A DNA stretch of 64,000 nucleotides, from assembly GCF_000765145.1 (NCBI RefSeq), contig NZ_JMGA01000011.1, forward strand, positions 1-64,000, given 5' to 3'. Positions 15,901 to 23,036 of the stretch are shown in pieces (position 1 is the first letter of the stretch; each line of letters opens with the position of its first letter). The position numbers and the translations under genes were made by a program. The notes below the pieces were generated by a model that saw nothing but the letters and a program-made list of their open reading frames with translations, searched no databases and was not told where the DNA came from. This DNA is from Desulfosporosinus sp. HMP52. GTDB lineage: Bacteria; Bacillota; Desulfitobacteriia; Desulfitobacteriales; Desulfitobacteriaceae.

Positions 15901-17286
15901 GTTATTTTTGGCAAGGGGACCACCTTTAAGGCCGGAACCATCGGTACCATCGCTGAAAAAACAGCCTTTGGCTATGTGAAAAAATATTATGAGGAAAAAA
16001 ACCGTACCGTTAGCAAGGCAGAAACTCTGAGAGTCTCCAAGGGCTGCACCGGGATCAAAAGAACCTCAGGACAGCACCCGGGAGGAATCATCGTCGTGCC
16101 GAAGGGACGGGAAATCTTTGAATTCTGTCCCGTCCAGCATCCTGCTGATGACTCTAGTTCGGATATCATAACCACCCATTTCGATTATCACTCCATTGAT
16201 TCTAACCTCTTAAAACTGGATATCCTAGGGCATGACGACCCGACGGTTATCCGAATGCTTCAGGATATCACCGGTGTGGATCCGCAAAAGATACCCATGG
16301 ATGACCCGGAGACCATGTCCATATTCTCCTCCACGGAAGCCTTAAAGGTATCCCCGGAGCAGATCAATTCCAAGGTGGGGACCTTCGGCATTCCGGAGTT
16401 TGGTACGAAGTTTGTCCGAGGAATGCTTTTAGATACCCGGCCCAAAGCCTTCGAAGATTTAATCTGTATATCCGGTCTTTCCCACGGGACAGATGTCTGG
16501 TTGGGAAATGCCAAGGATCTAATAGATGCGGGAACCGTGACCTTAAGCGAAGCCGTCTGTACCCGGGATGAAATCATGACCTATTTGATTAAAAAGGGCC
16601 TGCCGCCCAATACGGCCTTTAAGATCATGGAGCTGGTGCGTAAGGGGAAAGCTTTATCCAACCCTGAAAAATGGGCTGAATATGAAGCCTTGATGAGGGA
16701 GCATAAGGTGCCGGAATGGTATATCGATTCCTGCCGAAAAATCAAATACATGTTCCCTAAAGCCCATGCTGCCGCCTACGTCATGATGGCCTTCCGCATT
16801 GCCTGGTTTAAGGTGCACATACCTCAAGCTTATTACGCAGCCTACTTCACCATTCGAGCCAAGGCCTTTGACGCTGAATTTATGATCTTCGGCAAAGAAA
16901 AGGTTAAGGCTAAGATGAAAGAGATTGAGGAACTGGGTAACACTGTCACCCCTAAAGATAAGGATATGTACGATGACTTGGAATTGGTTTTAGAAATGTA
17001 TGAAAGGGGCTTTAAATTCCTGCCCATTGATTTGTACAAGTCCCATGCCACAAAATTTCTGCTGGAGGAAGAGGGTATAAGACCGCCTATCAACAGTATA
17101 TCCGGCATGGGAACTGTGGCTGCGGAAGGTCTCTATAATGCCGCCCAGGAAAAGCCCTTCAACTCCATAGAGGATGTGAAGAAACGGGCGAAGATTGGGA
17201 ATGCTACTATAGATTCACTGCGGAAATTCAGCTGCTTTAAGGGAATTCCGGAAAGTGATCAGATGAGTCTTTTTGATGTGATTTAA
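12952..17286 (+). CDS. polC: DNA polymerase III alpha subunit, PolC type
   Basis: The replicative DNA polymerase of low-GC Gram-positives. The 1444 residues show an N-terminal domain, an OB-fold region (residues about 215-310), and a PHP domain starting VELHMHTQMSQMDAMTS. The 3'-5' proofreading exonuclease is inserted in the PHP domain (YCVLDLETTGFS, then VAHNAEFDIGFLKHNA, then HRALDDVDTT). The polymerase palm carries EPDIDLNFSGEYQ, followed by the fingers and the C-terminal part with FPKAHAAAYVMMAF. All exonuclease acidic residues and the palm aspartates are present. RBS AGGAGAG precedes ATG 12952. No frameshift is seen. Confidence 0.97.
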   Translation: MKHINEIFSDYEAEGNLNTAIVQAVVLTKSTKTLEMKISSDKYIETREIEALNRFIRERLALEDSIITVVYPEGTQRKPLEEELKHILSVLANKHPILNGALRSCDYEIAENHGIKFTFKTAVSYLLKARGYDKKIQEAIKNLYGAAYQINFVDDVSSEELKRLQEATEANETMLLQRQVAATTATESPIESTPIKSEAKGDDGKKGDPSLILGRNSTIKDTVIKITDITPDEGRVAIQGELSNIEAKELRSGKTLISFDLYDGSSSMTCKAFIKPGEDGEIVSRLKKAKGVKLAGNAGFSQFSGEIELIANTIVETAGRKKAQRQDKAEEKRVELHMHTQMSQMDAMTSATDLIKRAMSWGMKSIAITDHGVVQSFPEAHKLLGRDNPNMKVIYGVEAYLAPDKKSSLTNAKGQSLDTTYCVLDLETTGFSAVTEKITEIGIMKLQDGKVIDEFSCFVNPEKPIPARVVEVTNITDDMVKDAETIDQVFPKLLEFIEGSVLVAHNAEFDIGFLKHNARVLGYGFDYTYLDTLSLAKELFPDFKTYKLGRIAKNLGFKVEVAHRALDDVDTTVKVFKVMMEKLKQRGAETLEDIDRYGSDADAKSVEYKKLKTYHAIILAKDYVGLKNLYKLVSYSHLDYFYKKPRILKSLFKKYSEGLILGSACSEGELYQAILLGKSNEEIEAIAEAYDYFEIQPLDNNEYLVRTEQVPDKDYLKEINRKIVALGEKLNKPVVATGDVHFLDPEDEIYRRILEAGQGFKDADNQAPLYLKTTEEMLEEFSYLGGAKAYEVVVTNTNLIADMCQQISPISAEKCAPHIEGCEQTIKDITFEKAYALYGDPLPEIVQQRLDRELDSIIKNGFSVMYIIAQKLVWKSNEDGYLVGSRGSVGSSVVAYMTGITEVNALQAHYRCPGCRYSDFSDHGVKIGFDLPDKECPVCGEKLAKDGIDIPFETFLGFNGDKEPDIDLNFSGEYQAKAHKYTEVIFGKGTTFKAGTIGTIAEKTAFGYVKKYYEEKNRTVSKAETLRVSKGCTGIKRTSGQHPGGIIVVPKGREIFEFCPVQHPADDSSSDIITTHFDYHSIDSNLLKLDILGHDDPTVIRMLQDITGVDPQKIPMDDPETMSIFSSTEALKVSPEQINSKVGTFGIPEFGTKFVRGMLLDTRPKAFEDLICISGLSHGTDVWLGNAKDLIDAGTVTLSEAVCTRDEIMTYLIKKGLPPNTAFKIMELVRKGKALSNPEKWAEYEALMREHKVPEWYIDSCRKIKYMFPKAHAAAYVMMAFRIAWFKVHIPQAYYAAYFTIRAKAFDAEFMIFGKEKVKAKMKEIEELGNTVTPKDKDMYDDLELVLEMYERGFKFLPIDLYKSHATKFLLEEEGIRPPINSISGMGTVAAEGLYNAAQEKPFNSIEDVKKRAKIGNATIDSLRKFSCFKGIPESDQMSLFDVI

Positions 17287-17418
17287 GATGTGATTAAAAA
17301 AGAAAAAAGAACGAACTAGCCACTGTTTTACTGTGCAACGTTGACTTATGGATCAAATAAATATATACTAATGGTTAGGTTTGAAAGAGTTTTGTCTTAT
17401 AAAAAGTTAATAATTAAA

Positions 17419-17511
17419 GTTCTCTAGGGTTCCGCAGTTTCAACTGGTCTGTGACCAAGAGAGAACTCACAGTTTTATAGCTGTGTCACGGAAGGACAAA
17501 AGCCTGGGAGA
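17419..17511 (+). promoter_or_regulatory. ykkC-family riboswitch, probably guanidine-I
   Basis: The conserved blocks of the ykkC aptamer occur in order: CTAGGGTTCCG (about 17424), a short hairpin, ACTGGTCTG then ACCAAGAGAG, a variable hairpin CACAG/CTGTG, and TCACGGAAGGACAAAAGCC then TGGGAGA. The family senses guanidine (type I) or, in related subtypes, ppGpp or PRPP. The sequence most resembles guanidine-I by eye. A terminator overlaps its 3' end. The next gene, at 17660, is a PPOX-family protein rather than a guanidine exporter or carboxylase. Confidence 0.82.
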
Positions 17512-17541
17512 TATCAAGATGGTATCTTTCAGGTTTTATTT
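17502..17541 (+). terminator. Riboswitch expression-platform terminator
   Basis: CCTGGGAGATATC pairs with GGTATCTTTCAGG (13 bp with G-T pairs), followed by TTTTATTTTT. Its 5' arm is the conserved 3' block of the ykkC aptamer, so ligand binding and termination would exclude each other, as in ON switches of this class. Confidence 0.75.
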
Positions 17542-17659
17542 TTGTAATGAAGGTTAAAACATGGCTTTGATCCCCGATTCGTACACAACAAAAGAGCAAT
17601 CCAGCTTACCTAAAGCATAGTTGGATGGAATTTAAGTTAATGAAAGTGAGGGTAAATTA

Positions 17660-18160
17660 ATGTTTAGAGAAATGAGAAGAGGTAAGCAATTATTATCAAC
17701 AGAAGACACCGTAGCTGTAATGGATAGATGCACAAATGGTGTCCTGGCGTGTTTAGGTGATGACGATTATCCTTACGCAGTTCCACTTAGCTATGTCTAT
17801 CTGAATGACAAAATCTATTTTCATTCAGCCAAAGCCGGACATAAAATAGATGGTATGACGAAGAACCCAAAGGTATCTTTTTCAGTAATAGATGAAGATA
17901 CGATAGTAAGTGAAAAATTCACTTCTTATTTTCGCAGCGTTATCGCTTTTGGAAAAGCTAGAATTGTAGAAGGTGGTGAAAGGATTGAAGCTTTTGAGGC
18001 TTTAGTTGAAAAGTATTCAGCAAATCAACCTGAAGAAGCCAAGCATAAGGAAATATCCGGATGTACGCAATCCTCTATGGTTGCAATTGACGTCGAGCAC
18101 ATAACTGGCAAGGAAGCTATTGAATATGTTAACGCTAAAAGATTAAGTGTGATGAACTGA
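17660..18160 (+). CDS. PPOX / NimA-like flavin-binding protein
   Basis: A 166-residue split-barrel protein of the pyridoxamine-5'-phosphate oxidase superfamily. It starts MFREMRRGKQLLSTEDTV and has the family text NGVLACLGDDDYPYAVPLSYVY, DKIYFHSAKAGHKIDG and NPKVSFSVID. NimA-like relatives bind FMN or heme and can reduce nitro-compounds, but most are uncharacterised. GAGGG precedes ATG 17660. It lies about 120 bp after the riboswitch terminator, so it is the gene most likely to be under that control unless the original target was lost. Confidence 0.85.
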   Translation: MFREMRRGKQLLSTEDTVAVMDRCTNGVLACLGDDDYPYAVPLSYVYLNDKIYFHSAKAGHKIDGMTKNPKVSFSVIDEDTIVSEKFTSYFRSVIAFGKARIVEGGERIEAFEALVEKYSANQPEEAKHKEISGCTQSSMVAIDVEHITGKEAIEYVNAKRLSVMN

Positions 18161-18279
18161 AATTGAAAATCTTATCTAACTAATTCAAAAGGAAGTTGAA
18201 GAGGATATCAATAGAATCTATAAGTCAATTTGTGTTATAATATGGTAATACCATCAATCTTTGCAGATGAGGGGTGTTT

Positions 18280-18861
18280 ATGTTGAGCTTAACTGAACCT
18301 CAAGCCATTACAATAGCCGAATATAACAAACTCAGAGAAAATTCCGAGAGTAGATTGGAATACATTGATGGGATTGTGTATATGACTCCATCTCCTTCGA
18401 CGAAACATCAAAGGATTTCCAGTAGATTACATGCAAAGTTATTCAATTTCCTTGAAGGAAAAGAATGCGAAGTGTTTCCTGCACCCTTTGACATTGAACT
18501 TAGGACAGATGATGACCAAGGGGATCAGTCTGAAAAAACCAAGGTTGTTATTCCGGATTTATCAGTTATCTGTGATAAAACGAAACTGGCCGAAAATAAG
18601 TATGTTGGTTCACCTGAACTCATCATTGAAATATTATCTCCATCAAATCAAGCTCATGATCTCGTTAAAAAACTCAATTTATATATGCAACATGGCGTTA
18701 AAGAATATTGGATTGTCAATCCTCTTTTGAATACTGTACAAATCTATGTTTTAAATGGGGAAGGGCAGTATCACCAATTAGAGGTATTGAAGGAAACAGG
18801 GACAGCCCATTCCGAGGTTTTGAAGGGATTTAGTATAAATCTTGAAGACTTACTTAAATAA
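18280..18861 (+). CDS. Uma2-family (DUF820) putative endonuclease
   Basis: A 193-residue protein of the Uma2 family, which has a PD-(D/E)XK nuclease fold. Typical pieces are SRLEYIDGIVYMTPSPSTKHQRI, FPAPFDIEL, VVIPDLSVICDKTKL, PELIIEILSPSNQAHDL and YMQHGVKEYWIVNP. The expected catalytic order (PD then ExLS) is present. The biological role of the family is not established. ATG 18280 is preceded by GAGGGG; the GTG two codons earlier overlaps that site. Confidence 0.88.
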   Translation: MLSLTEPQAITIAEYNKLRENSESRLEYIDGIVYMTPSPSTKHQRISSRLHAKLFNFLEGKECEVFPAPFDIELRTDDDQGDQSEKTKVVIPDLSVICDKTKLAENKYVGSPELIIEILSPSNQAHDLVKKLNLYMQHGVKEYWIVNPLLNTVQIYVLNGEGQYHQLEVLKETGTAHSEVLKGFSINLEDLLK

Positions 18862-18925
18862 GTGGATAAAAGGATCTACCGTTCGAGCAAAGGCCATTGG
18901 TGCTAAATTTTATAAGAATAAGAAC

Positions 18926-18955
18926 AAGCCACCGTTTAACCAAAAACGGTGGCTT
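18926..18955. terminator. Bidirectional terminator (ACCGTT family)
   Basis: AAGCCACCGTTT (18926-18937) and AAACGGTGGCTT (18944-18955) form a 12-bp perfect stem between the Uma2 gene and the converging TetR gene. Nearly the same hairpin recurs at 20434-20466. Confidence 0.75.
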
Positions 18956-18973
18956 ATATAGTTAGTAGATGTG

Positions 18974-19543
18974 CTATTTTTTCTCCGTTAGTCCCTCCAG
19001 AAATAAATCTAACTTGTACTCAAGGTTCTCCTGGAAAGGGATTTGTGAACGGCTGGTTATAGCGGATTGGATCAGGCCCATGAACATCTCTGTTACCATT
19101 TCAATTGGAATAGTGACTCTAAATTCTCCTTTTTCTTGCCCCTCCCGAATAACACTTACTAAAAAATCTTTAAACTCCGGACCATGGGGCGGTTGTATTG
19201 GTGATAGTGACTGGTTACGGTATACTTTAAATAATTGTTGATTCTCTTCAAATATCTTACCTAAAATCAATAAAAGCTGAGAGATTTTTTGTGGGGGATT
19301 AGCCGATGATTGGTTCAGTTCTTCCAGCGACCTTTTAACCTCACTGATTTTCTCAGCTAGGGCATATTTGAGAATGTCTTCTTTAGATTGAAAATAGTTA
19401 TAAAAAGTACCTATACCAAAGTCAGCACCTTCCATAATTTCAGCCACAGTTGTTTCCTCAACGCCTTTTTCTATGAACAGTTTAATTGCCACATCAACAA
19501 TCGATTTCTGCACCTGCAGTTTTTTCCTTTGTCTACGATCCAT
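18974..19543 (-). CDS. TetR-family transcriptional repressor
   Basis: A 189-residue TetR protein. The DNA-binding domain reads IVDVAIKLFIEKGVEETTVAEI and then GIGTFYNYFQSKEDILKYAL; the rest is the variable helical ligand domain. A perfect palindrome of the type ATGAATnnATTCAT lies about 40 bp upstream of its start, and two similar ones lie in front of the next minus-strand gene. It therefore probably represses both itself and the CGCAxxG-type gene. The ligand is unknown. Confidence 0.9.
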   Translation of the reverse strand: MDRRQRKKLQVQKSIVDVAIKLFIEKGVEETTVAEIMEGADFGIGTFYNYFQSKEDILKYALAEKISEVKRSLEELNQSSANPPQKISQLLLILGKIFEENQQLFKVYRNQSLSPIQPPHGPEFKDFLVSVIREGQEKGEFRVTIPIEMVTEMFMGLIQSAITSRSQIPFQENLEYKLDLFLEGLTEKK

Positions 19544-19583
19544 TAAGTCCTCCGTAAGCTTATCTCCAATAAAGCTAATTCAA

Positions 19584-19601
19584 CAATGAATTTATTCATT
19601 G
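19584..19601. promoter_or_regulatory. Probable TetR operator (autoregulation)
   Basis: CAATGAAT TT ATTCATTG is a perfect 8-bp inverted repeat upstream of the tetR start. It shares its core with the palindromes at 20212-20233 and 20271-20284. Confidence 0.6.
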
Positions 19602-19694
19602 ATAATTATAGACAGTTATTCAATCATCGTCAAATGTTAGCATAACCCTTCTATAGCCTTTGAGTATGGATAGTAAAATCTTGTGGAGGCATTA

Positions 19695-19737
19695 AAAATG
19701 CATACCTATGTAGTAGAATTTGTCAGGTATGCATTTT
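19695..19737. terminator. Terminator downstream of CGCAxxG gene
   Basis: AAAATGCATACCT (19695-19707) pairs perfectly with AGGTATGCATTTT (19725-19737). It follows the minus-strand gene ending at 19759 and provides U-rich ends in both directions. Confidence 0.65.
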
Positions 19738-19758
19738 CAAATTATCATTGAGGTATTA

Positions 19759-20196
19759 TTACCAAATTTCTTCTACAAACTGTACGGAATCCCTAATTAC
19801 GTTATTACATATTTTGTCAAATATCCCTGACTCATGGGCAAGTTTAACATTTTCCGGCTTTGTAAAATCTAAACCCGTAAGATCTTTGCAGGTATAACAT
19901 CCATGCTTTGCTTTAATTTTCTCGATTAGCTCCTGGGTAAGATAGAAAGTTTTCCCTTGAGAGTCTGGGTCGGAGAGGCCCTCATGGTTCCCGTGTTTTA
20001 ATCCTATGGCTAAAATTCCGCCACTAACAGCCCCACAAATATCACCATGACATGATATTCCTGCACCTAGACCCGTTGAAATCTTTAAGGCTAACTTTTG
20101 TTCTAAGCCAAGTTCTTCACTTAGTGCAGCAAAAACAGACTGACTGCATAAAAACCCATTTTTCATCATCATAACAGCCTTTTCAGAAACAGACAT
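19759..20196 (-). CDS. C_GCAxxG_C_C family redox protein
   Basis: A 145-residue protein of the C_GCAxxG_C_C family, cysteine-rich proteins common in anaerobes. Signature pieces are NGFLCSQSVFAAL, CHGDICGAVSGGILAIGLKHG and CYTCKDLTGLDF. The cysteines probably bind a metal cluster or act in redox chemistry; the function is not known. Its upstream region has two palindromes matching the operator of the neighbouring TetR gene, so the two genes form a small regulon. The ribosome site GAGGAGG precedes ATG 20196. Confidence 0.85.
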   Translation of the reverse strand: MSVSEKAVMMMKNGFLCSQSVFAALSEELGLEQKLALKISTGLGAGISCHGDICGAVSGGILAIGLKHGNHEGLSDPDSQGKTFYLTQELIEKIKAKHGCYTCKDLTGLDFTKPENVKLAHESGIFDKICNNVIRDSVQFVEEIW

Positions 20197-20211
20197 ATTG
20201 TATCCTCCTCA

Positions 20212-20233
20212 AAATATGAATATGTTCATATTT
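20212..20233. promoter_or_regulatory. Probable TetR operator 1 of CGCAxxG gene
   Basis: AAATATGAA (20212-20220) and TTCATATTT (20225-20233) are perfect arms around TATG, directly upstream of the ribosome site. Confidence 0.6.
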
Positions 20234-20270
20234 GTATTATATTCATAAGTCTTAAGACTGTCAATCAAAA

Positions 20271-20284
20271 ATGAATGTATTCAT
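20271..20284. promoter_or_regulatory. Probable TetR operator 2 of CGCAxxG gene
   Basis: ATGAAT GT ATTCAT is a perfect palindrome with the same core as the site upstream of tetR. Confidence 0.55.
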
Positions 20285-20324
20285 AAATGAAATGAAATGA
20301 ATCCTTCCTATAGTTGTTTTAGTA

Positions 20325-20414
20325 ATGAAGAACCACCCTAAATCAGCAGTGCCTATTTTGATGATGTGTGTGGTACTTGGAAGTTTAGTTGGGTTTGTAA
20401 AAGTGTCTACTTAA
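20325..20414 (+). other. Short hydrophobic open frame, possible remnant
   Basis: ATG 20325 opens 29 codons (MKNHPKSAVPILMM, then VVLGSLVGFVKVST) ending at TAA 20414. There is no ribosome site. It may be a scrap of a transporter or chance. Confidence 0.15.
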
Positions 20415-20433
20415 GAGCATAAGAGGAATAACA

Positions 20434-20466
20434 ACAAGCCACCGTTCACAGTAAACGGTGGCTTGT
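20434..20466. terminator. Bidirectional terminator (ACCGTT family), second copy
   Basis: ACAAGCCACCGTT (20434-20446) and AACGGTGGCTTGT (20454-20466) form a perfect 13-bp stem after the minus-strand PPOX gene. It is near-identical to 18926-18955, including the preceding AACAAGCC. Confidence 0.75.
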
Positions 20467-20493
20467 AAAGTTTAAGTGGCGTTTAATGGCAAC

Positions 20494-20886
20494 TTAGAAC
20501 TTAATTATTTTTGGTTCACCGACAAAGGTAGCTATCGTAGCTACTGCATCCTTTAGATACAACACCTGGGTGTTGGGATCTGTTGCGGAATACCGAGACT
20601 GAAGTGAAGGATAGCTTTCCAGCATACTTTCCTTTGCTTCAATACGGTCATCCTCTACAGCAACGGCCTGGATACGAATCCACTCTTGCCCATTAAAAGC
20701 GCAGATTTCTATTTTGGGATTTGCAGTCATTTGCTTGGAAACGTCCTTTACCTTACCAGTTTGAATATAAAGCTTGCCCTCAAAAATATTGACAGTTCCG
20801 AAGGGACGAACTCGTGGTTGATCCCCATCAACTGTAGCTAAGTAATAGGTCTGGCAGTTCTTTAAGAAATCAAAAACTTCTTGCAT
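20494..20886 (-). CDS. Pyridoxamine 5'-phosphate oxidase-family protein
   Basis: A 130-residue split-barrel flavin protein. It begins MQEVFDFLKNCQTYYLATVDGDQPRVRPFG, continues FEGKLYIQTGKVKDVSKQM and NPKIEICAFNGQEWIRI, and is close to full length for the small PPOX group. It is probably an FMN- or F420-type dimer of unknown substrate. It is divergent from the HxlR regulator at 20999, and the 112-bp gap contains a palindrome, so this gene is the likely target of that regulator. Confidence 0.87.
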   Translation of the reverse strand: MQEVFDFLKNCQTYYLATVDGDQPRVRPFGTVNIFEGKLYIQTGKVKDVSKQMTANPKIEICAFNGQEWIRIQAVAVEDDRIEAKESMLESYPSLQSRYSATDPNTQVLYLKDAVATIATFVGEPKIIKF

Positions 20887-20965
20887 TAAAGAAATCTCCT
20901 TTCAAGTTTATACAACAAATTTATAATAAAAGTCTTGAAATAACAAGTACGATTATTTATCATAC

Positions 20966-20987
20966 ATAGTATCTAAAAAGATACTAT
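20966..20987. promoter_or_regulatory. Probable HxlR operator in divergent promoter
   Basis: ATAGTATCT (20966-20974) and AGATACTAT (20979-20987) are perfect 9-bp arms around AAAA, just upstream of the HxlR ribosome site GGAGGG. Confidence 0.6.
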
Positions 20988-20998
20988 TAGGAGGGACT

Positions 20999-21346
20999 AT
21001 GGAAGCGGAGAAAGATTTATTTGGGAAATGCCCTTATATGACAGCACAGAAGGTTCTATCTGGTAAGTGGTCAATAATGATTCTCTACCATCTCGGAAAA
21101 AAGACCATGCGCTTTGGAGAATTGCAGCGGCAGTTGCCTGATTTAACCCAGTCAACGCTGACTAAACAGTTACGCGCTTTGGAGGAGAACGGATTAATTG
21201 AAAGAAAGATTTATCCCCAAGTCCCACCAAAGGTCGAATACTCTTTAAGTGATATCGGGATAAAGTTTAAAAAAGTATTGGTTGAATTGGCAATTTGGGG
21301 GGGCGAATACATCGAAACTTTAAAGGATAAAGCAGATAGATCATGA
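20999..21346 (+). CDS. HxlR-family transcriptional regulator
   Basis: A 115-residue winged-helix protein of the HxlR family. It reads CPYMTAQKVLSGKWSIMILYHL, then MRFGELQRQLPDLTQSTLTKQL and RALEENGLIERKIYPQVPPKVEYSLS. The N-terminal cysteine (C12) before the winged helix is the usual redox or electrophile sensor in this family. The divergent arrangement with a PPOX gene around a perfect palindrome is the classic HxlR/YodB layout. AGGAGG precedes ATG 20999. Confidence 0.9.
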   Translation: MEAEKDLFGKCPYMTAQKVLSGKWSIMILYHLGKKTMRFGELQRQLPDLTQSTLTKQLRALEENGLIERKIYPQVPPKVEYSLSDIGIKFKKVLVELAIWGGEYIETLKDKADRS

Positions 21347-21590
21347 ATTATTTATAGCTTTACGCCAATATTGGTAAATTATTCAGCTCTTCTCTGAATT
21401 ATAGATTCATAGGTTCCTTGACTAAGTAACGGAGTAATTTAGTACAGATAATATGAGAATTAATCACAACTCTTGTGGAGAAGAAGCTTGACTTTTAATC
21501 TAGACGAAGGGGTTGATTAGGAGTATTCTAAGATTGGTCGAAATTATCCCATAGAATAGTTTTTTCAATCTGAGAAAGAGGCGCAGTAAT

Positions 21591-22775
21591 TTGAGCAATT
21601 TGTATTTGATTTTTTTGAGCATTGGTCATCTCGTTGTGGATTTAGGTCAGGGGATCCTGCCGATTTTAACACCTGTGTTAGCGAAAAGTTTTGATCTCAG
21701 CTATTTTCAAGTTGGTATAATCGCCCTTGCGTTTACCTTTAGTTCAGCTATTATCCAGCCGATTTTCGGAGTACTTAGCGACCGATACAGCATGCCCTGG
21801 TTAATGCCTGTGAGTCTTTTCCTTTCAGGTTTTGGTTTGGCCATGACAGGTATGGTTCATTCATACGGACTATTGTTGTTGGCGGTGCTATTAAGCGGTA
21901 TTGGGGTAGCGGGCTATCATCCGGAAGGATCGAAGTTAGCCCATTTTCTCAGCGAGGACAGCAAAGCGGGATCATCAATGGCAATTTTCTCTGTGGGAGG
22001 TAATCTCGGCTTTGGTCTTGGTCCTATGCTGGCCGTGTTTGTCTTGAGTTTTGCCGGACTGAAGTCGATTCAAGGTGTTATGATCCCCGGGGCTTTGGCC
22101 GCGTTGCTCTTCGTGTTTTTACTGCCTAAATATAAGGCCATCTTGGCAGAAAAAAGCCACAAACAGAAAAAGGCTACAAAACAAACAGTAAAAAGCAAGG
22201 TTAGAACCGGAAGCTTAATCTTATTGCTGTTGTATGTAACCATAAGATCATGGATACAATCCGGTCTGGTTTATTTCATTCCATTTTACTTTCCAAGTTT
22301 TAGAGGAATTTCTGATCCCGAATATATAGTCAGTATATTTTTAATTGCAGGGGCAGTAGGCACGATTTTGGGCGGGCCTTTTGCTGACCGTTTTGGAGGA
22401 AAAAACGGGCTGCTGGTTTCTATGATTGTTAGCCTAATTGCAATCTATCCCTTTTTGCATTTAAACAGCACATTGATTCCTGTTCTGGCTTTTATTGTCG
22501 GAGCAGCACTGATTTCGACTTTTTCCACGACTGTGGTGTTCGGACAAAGGTTGCTGCCTAATAATATTGGACTTGCTTCCGGTATGTTGCTTGGTTTTGG
22601 AGTCGGTATGGGTTCAATTGGGGTTACCTTACTTGGAGGAATCGCTGACCACTTTGGTCTGCCCTTAACTATAAACATAATCAGTCTCCTGCCAATTCTA
22701 GGAATTATCCTGGCTGTTACTCTGCCGGATATTAGAGCACGGGAAGCTGTTGTTGAGCCGAATCCCGCTGCCTAG
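21591..22775 (+). CDS. MFS efflux transporter, fosmidomycin-resistance (Fsr) type
   Basis: A 394-residue, twelve-helix major facilitator protein. IGHLVVDLGQGILPILTPVL, SSAIIQPIFGVLSDRY and VAGYHPEGSKLAHFLS are features of the Fsr subgroup of drug exporters. The start is TTG 21591 (SNLYLIFLSIGH) after GAGG. Its last 30 codons are closely matched by a fragment at 30822-30917, evidence for a second, now lost, copy. A 16-bp perfect hairpin follows its stop. Confidence 0.88.
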   Translation: MSNLYLIFLSIGHLVVDLGQGILPILTPVLAKSFDLSYFQVGIIALAFTFSSAIIQPIFGVLSDRYSMPWLMPVSLFLSGFGLAMTGMVHSYGLLLLAVLLSGIGVAGYHPEGSKLAHFLSEDSKAGSSMAIFSVGGNLGFGLGPMLAVFVLSFAGLKSIQGVMIPGALAALLFVFLLPKYKAILAEKSHKQKKATKQTVKSKVRTGSLILLLLYVTIRSWIQSGLVYFIPFYFPSFRGISDPEYIVSIFLIAGAVGTILGGPFADRFGGKNGLLVSMIVSLIAIYPFLHLNSTLIPVLAFIVGAALISTFSTTVVFGQRLLPNNIGLASGMLLGFGVGMGSIGVTLLGGIADHFGLPLTINIISLLPILGIILAVTLPDIRAREAVVEPNPAA

Positions 22776-22929
22776 CAGAAGTCTGTCTCGTATGCAGAAA
22801 ATGACCTGCCTCTGAAAATTTACCCTTTTCAGAGGCAGGTCTTCGATTGTATAGTTCAATTTGATCATAATATCGAAGGGTTTTGGTTGAGACCTTTCCA
22901 ATTTTAGAAAACTGTCCGATTGTGTACAC
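22732..22929 (-). pseudogene. MerR-family regulator, truncated after the DNA-binding domain
   Basis: GTG 22929 with GGAGGAGG upstream starts VYTIGQFSKIGKVSTKTLRY and YDQIELYNRRPASEKG, a MerR helix-turn-helix. After about 42 residues the frame runs into sequence antisense to the MFS gene tail (QTSARQRDSAQQQLPVL). The dimerisation helix and effector domain are missing. Its MerR-type promoter is still intact upstream. Confidence 0.7.
22803..22841. terminator. 16-bp perfect hairpin between MFS and MerR remnant
   Basis: GACCTGCCTCTGAAAA (22803-22818) and TTTTCAGAGGCAGGTC (22826-22841) are perfect arms. One arm lies in the truncated merR reading frame, so the hairpin may have arisen with the truncation. 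It would end the MFS transcript. Confidence 0.6.
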
Positions 22930-22959
22930 ATTTCCTCCTCCTTTTTTGTCGACAGTATA

Positions 22960-22991
22960 AGTATAAACCTTCCAGTTAAGGGTAAAGTCAA
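22960..22991 (-). promoter_or_regulatory. MerR-type promoter with long spacer
   Basis: On the minus strand TTGACT (22991-22986) and TTATAC/TATACT (ending 22960) are 19-20 bp apart. The spacer holds the inverted pair ACCCTTAACTGGAAGGT, the classic over-long spacer of MerR-activated promoters. It now drives only the truncated merR. Confidence 0.65.
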
Positions 22992-23036
22992 TACTAATCA
23001 TTCTTAGTTCAGGAATATAATAATGGAGGACATGCC

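Noticed and set aside
13479-17108. Several antisense open frames within polC
   Set aside because: They are mirror frames of a strongly coding gene; polC itself explains the region fully.
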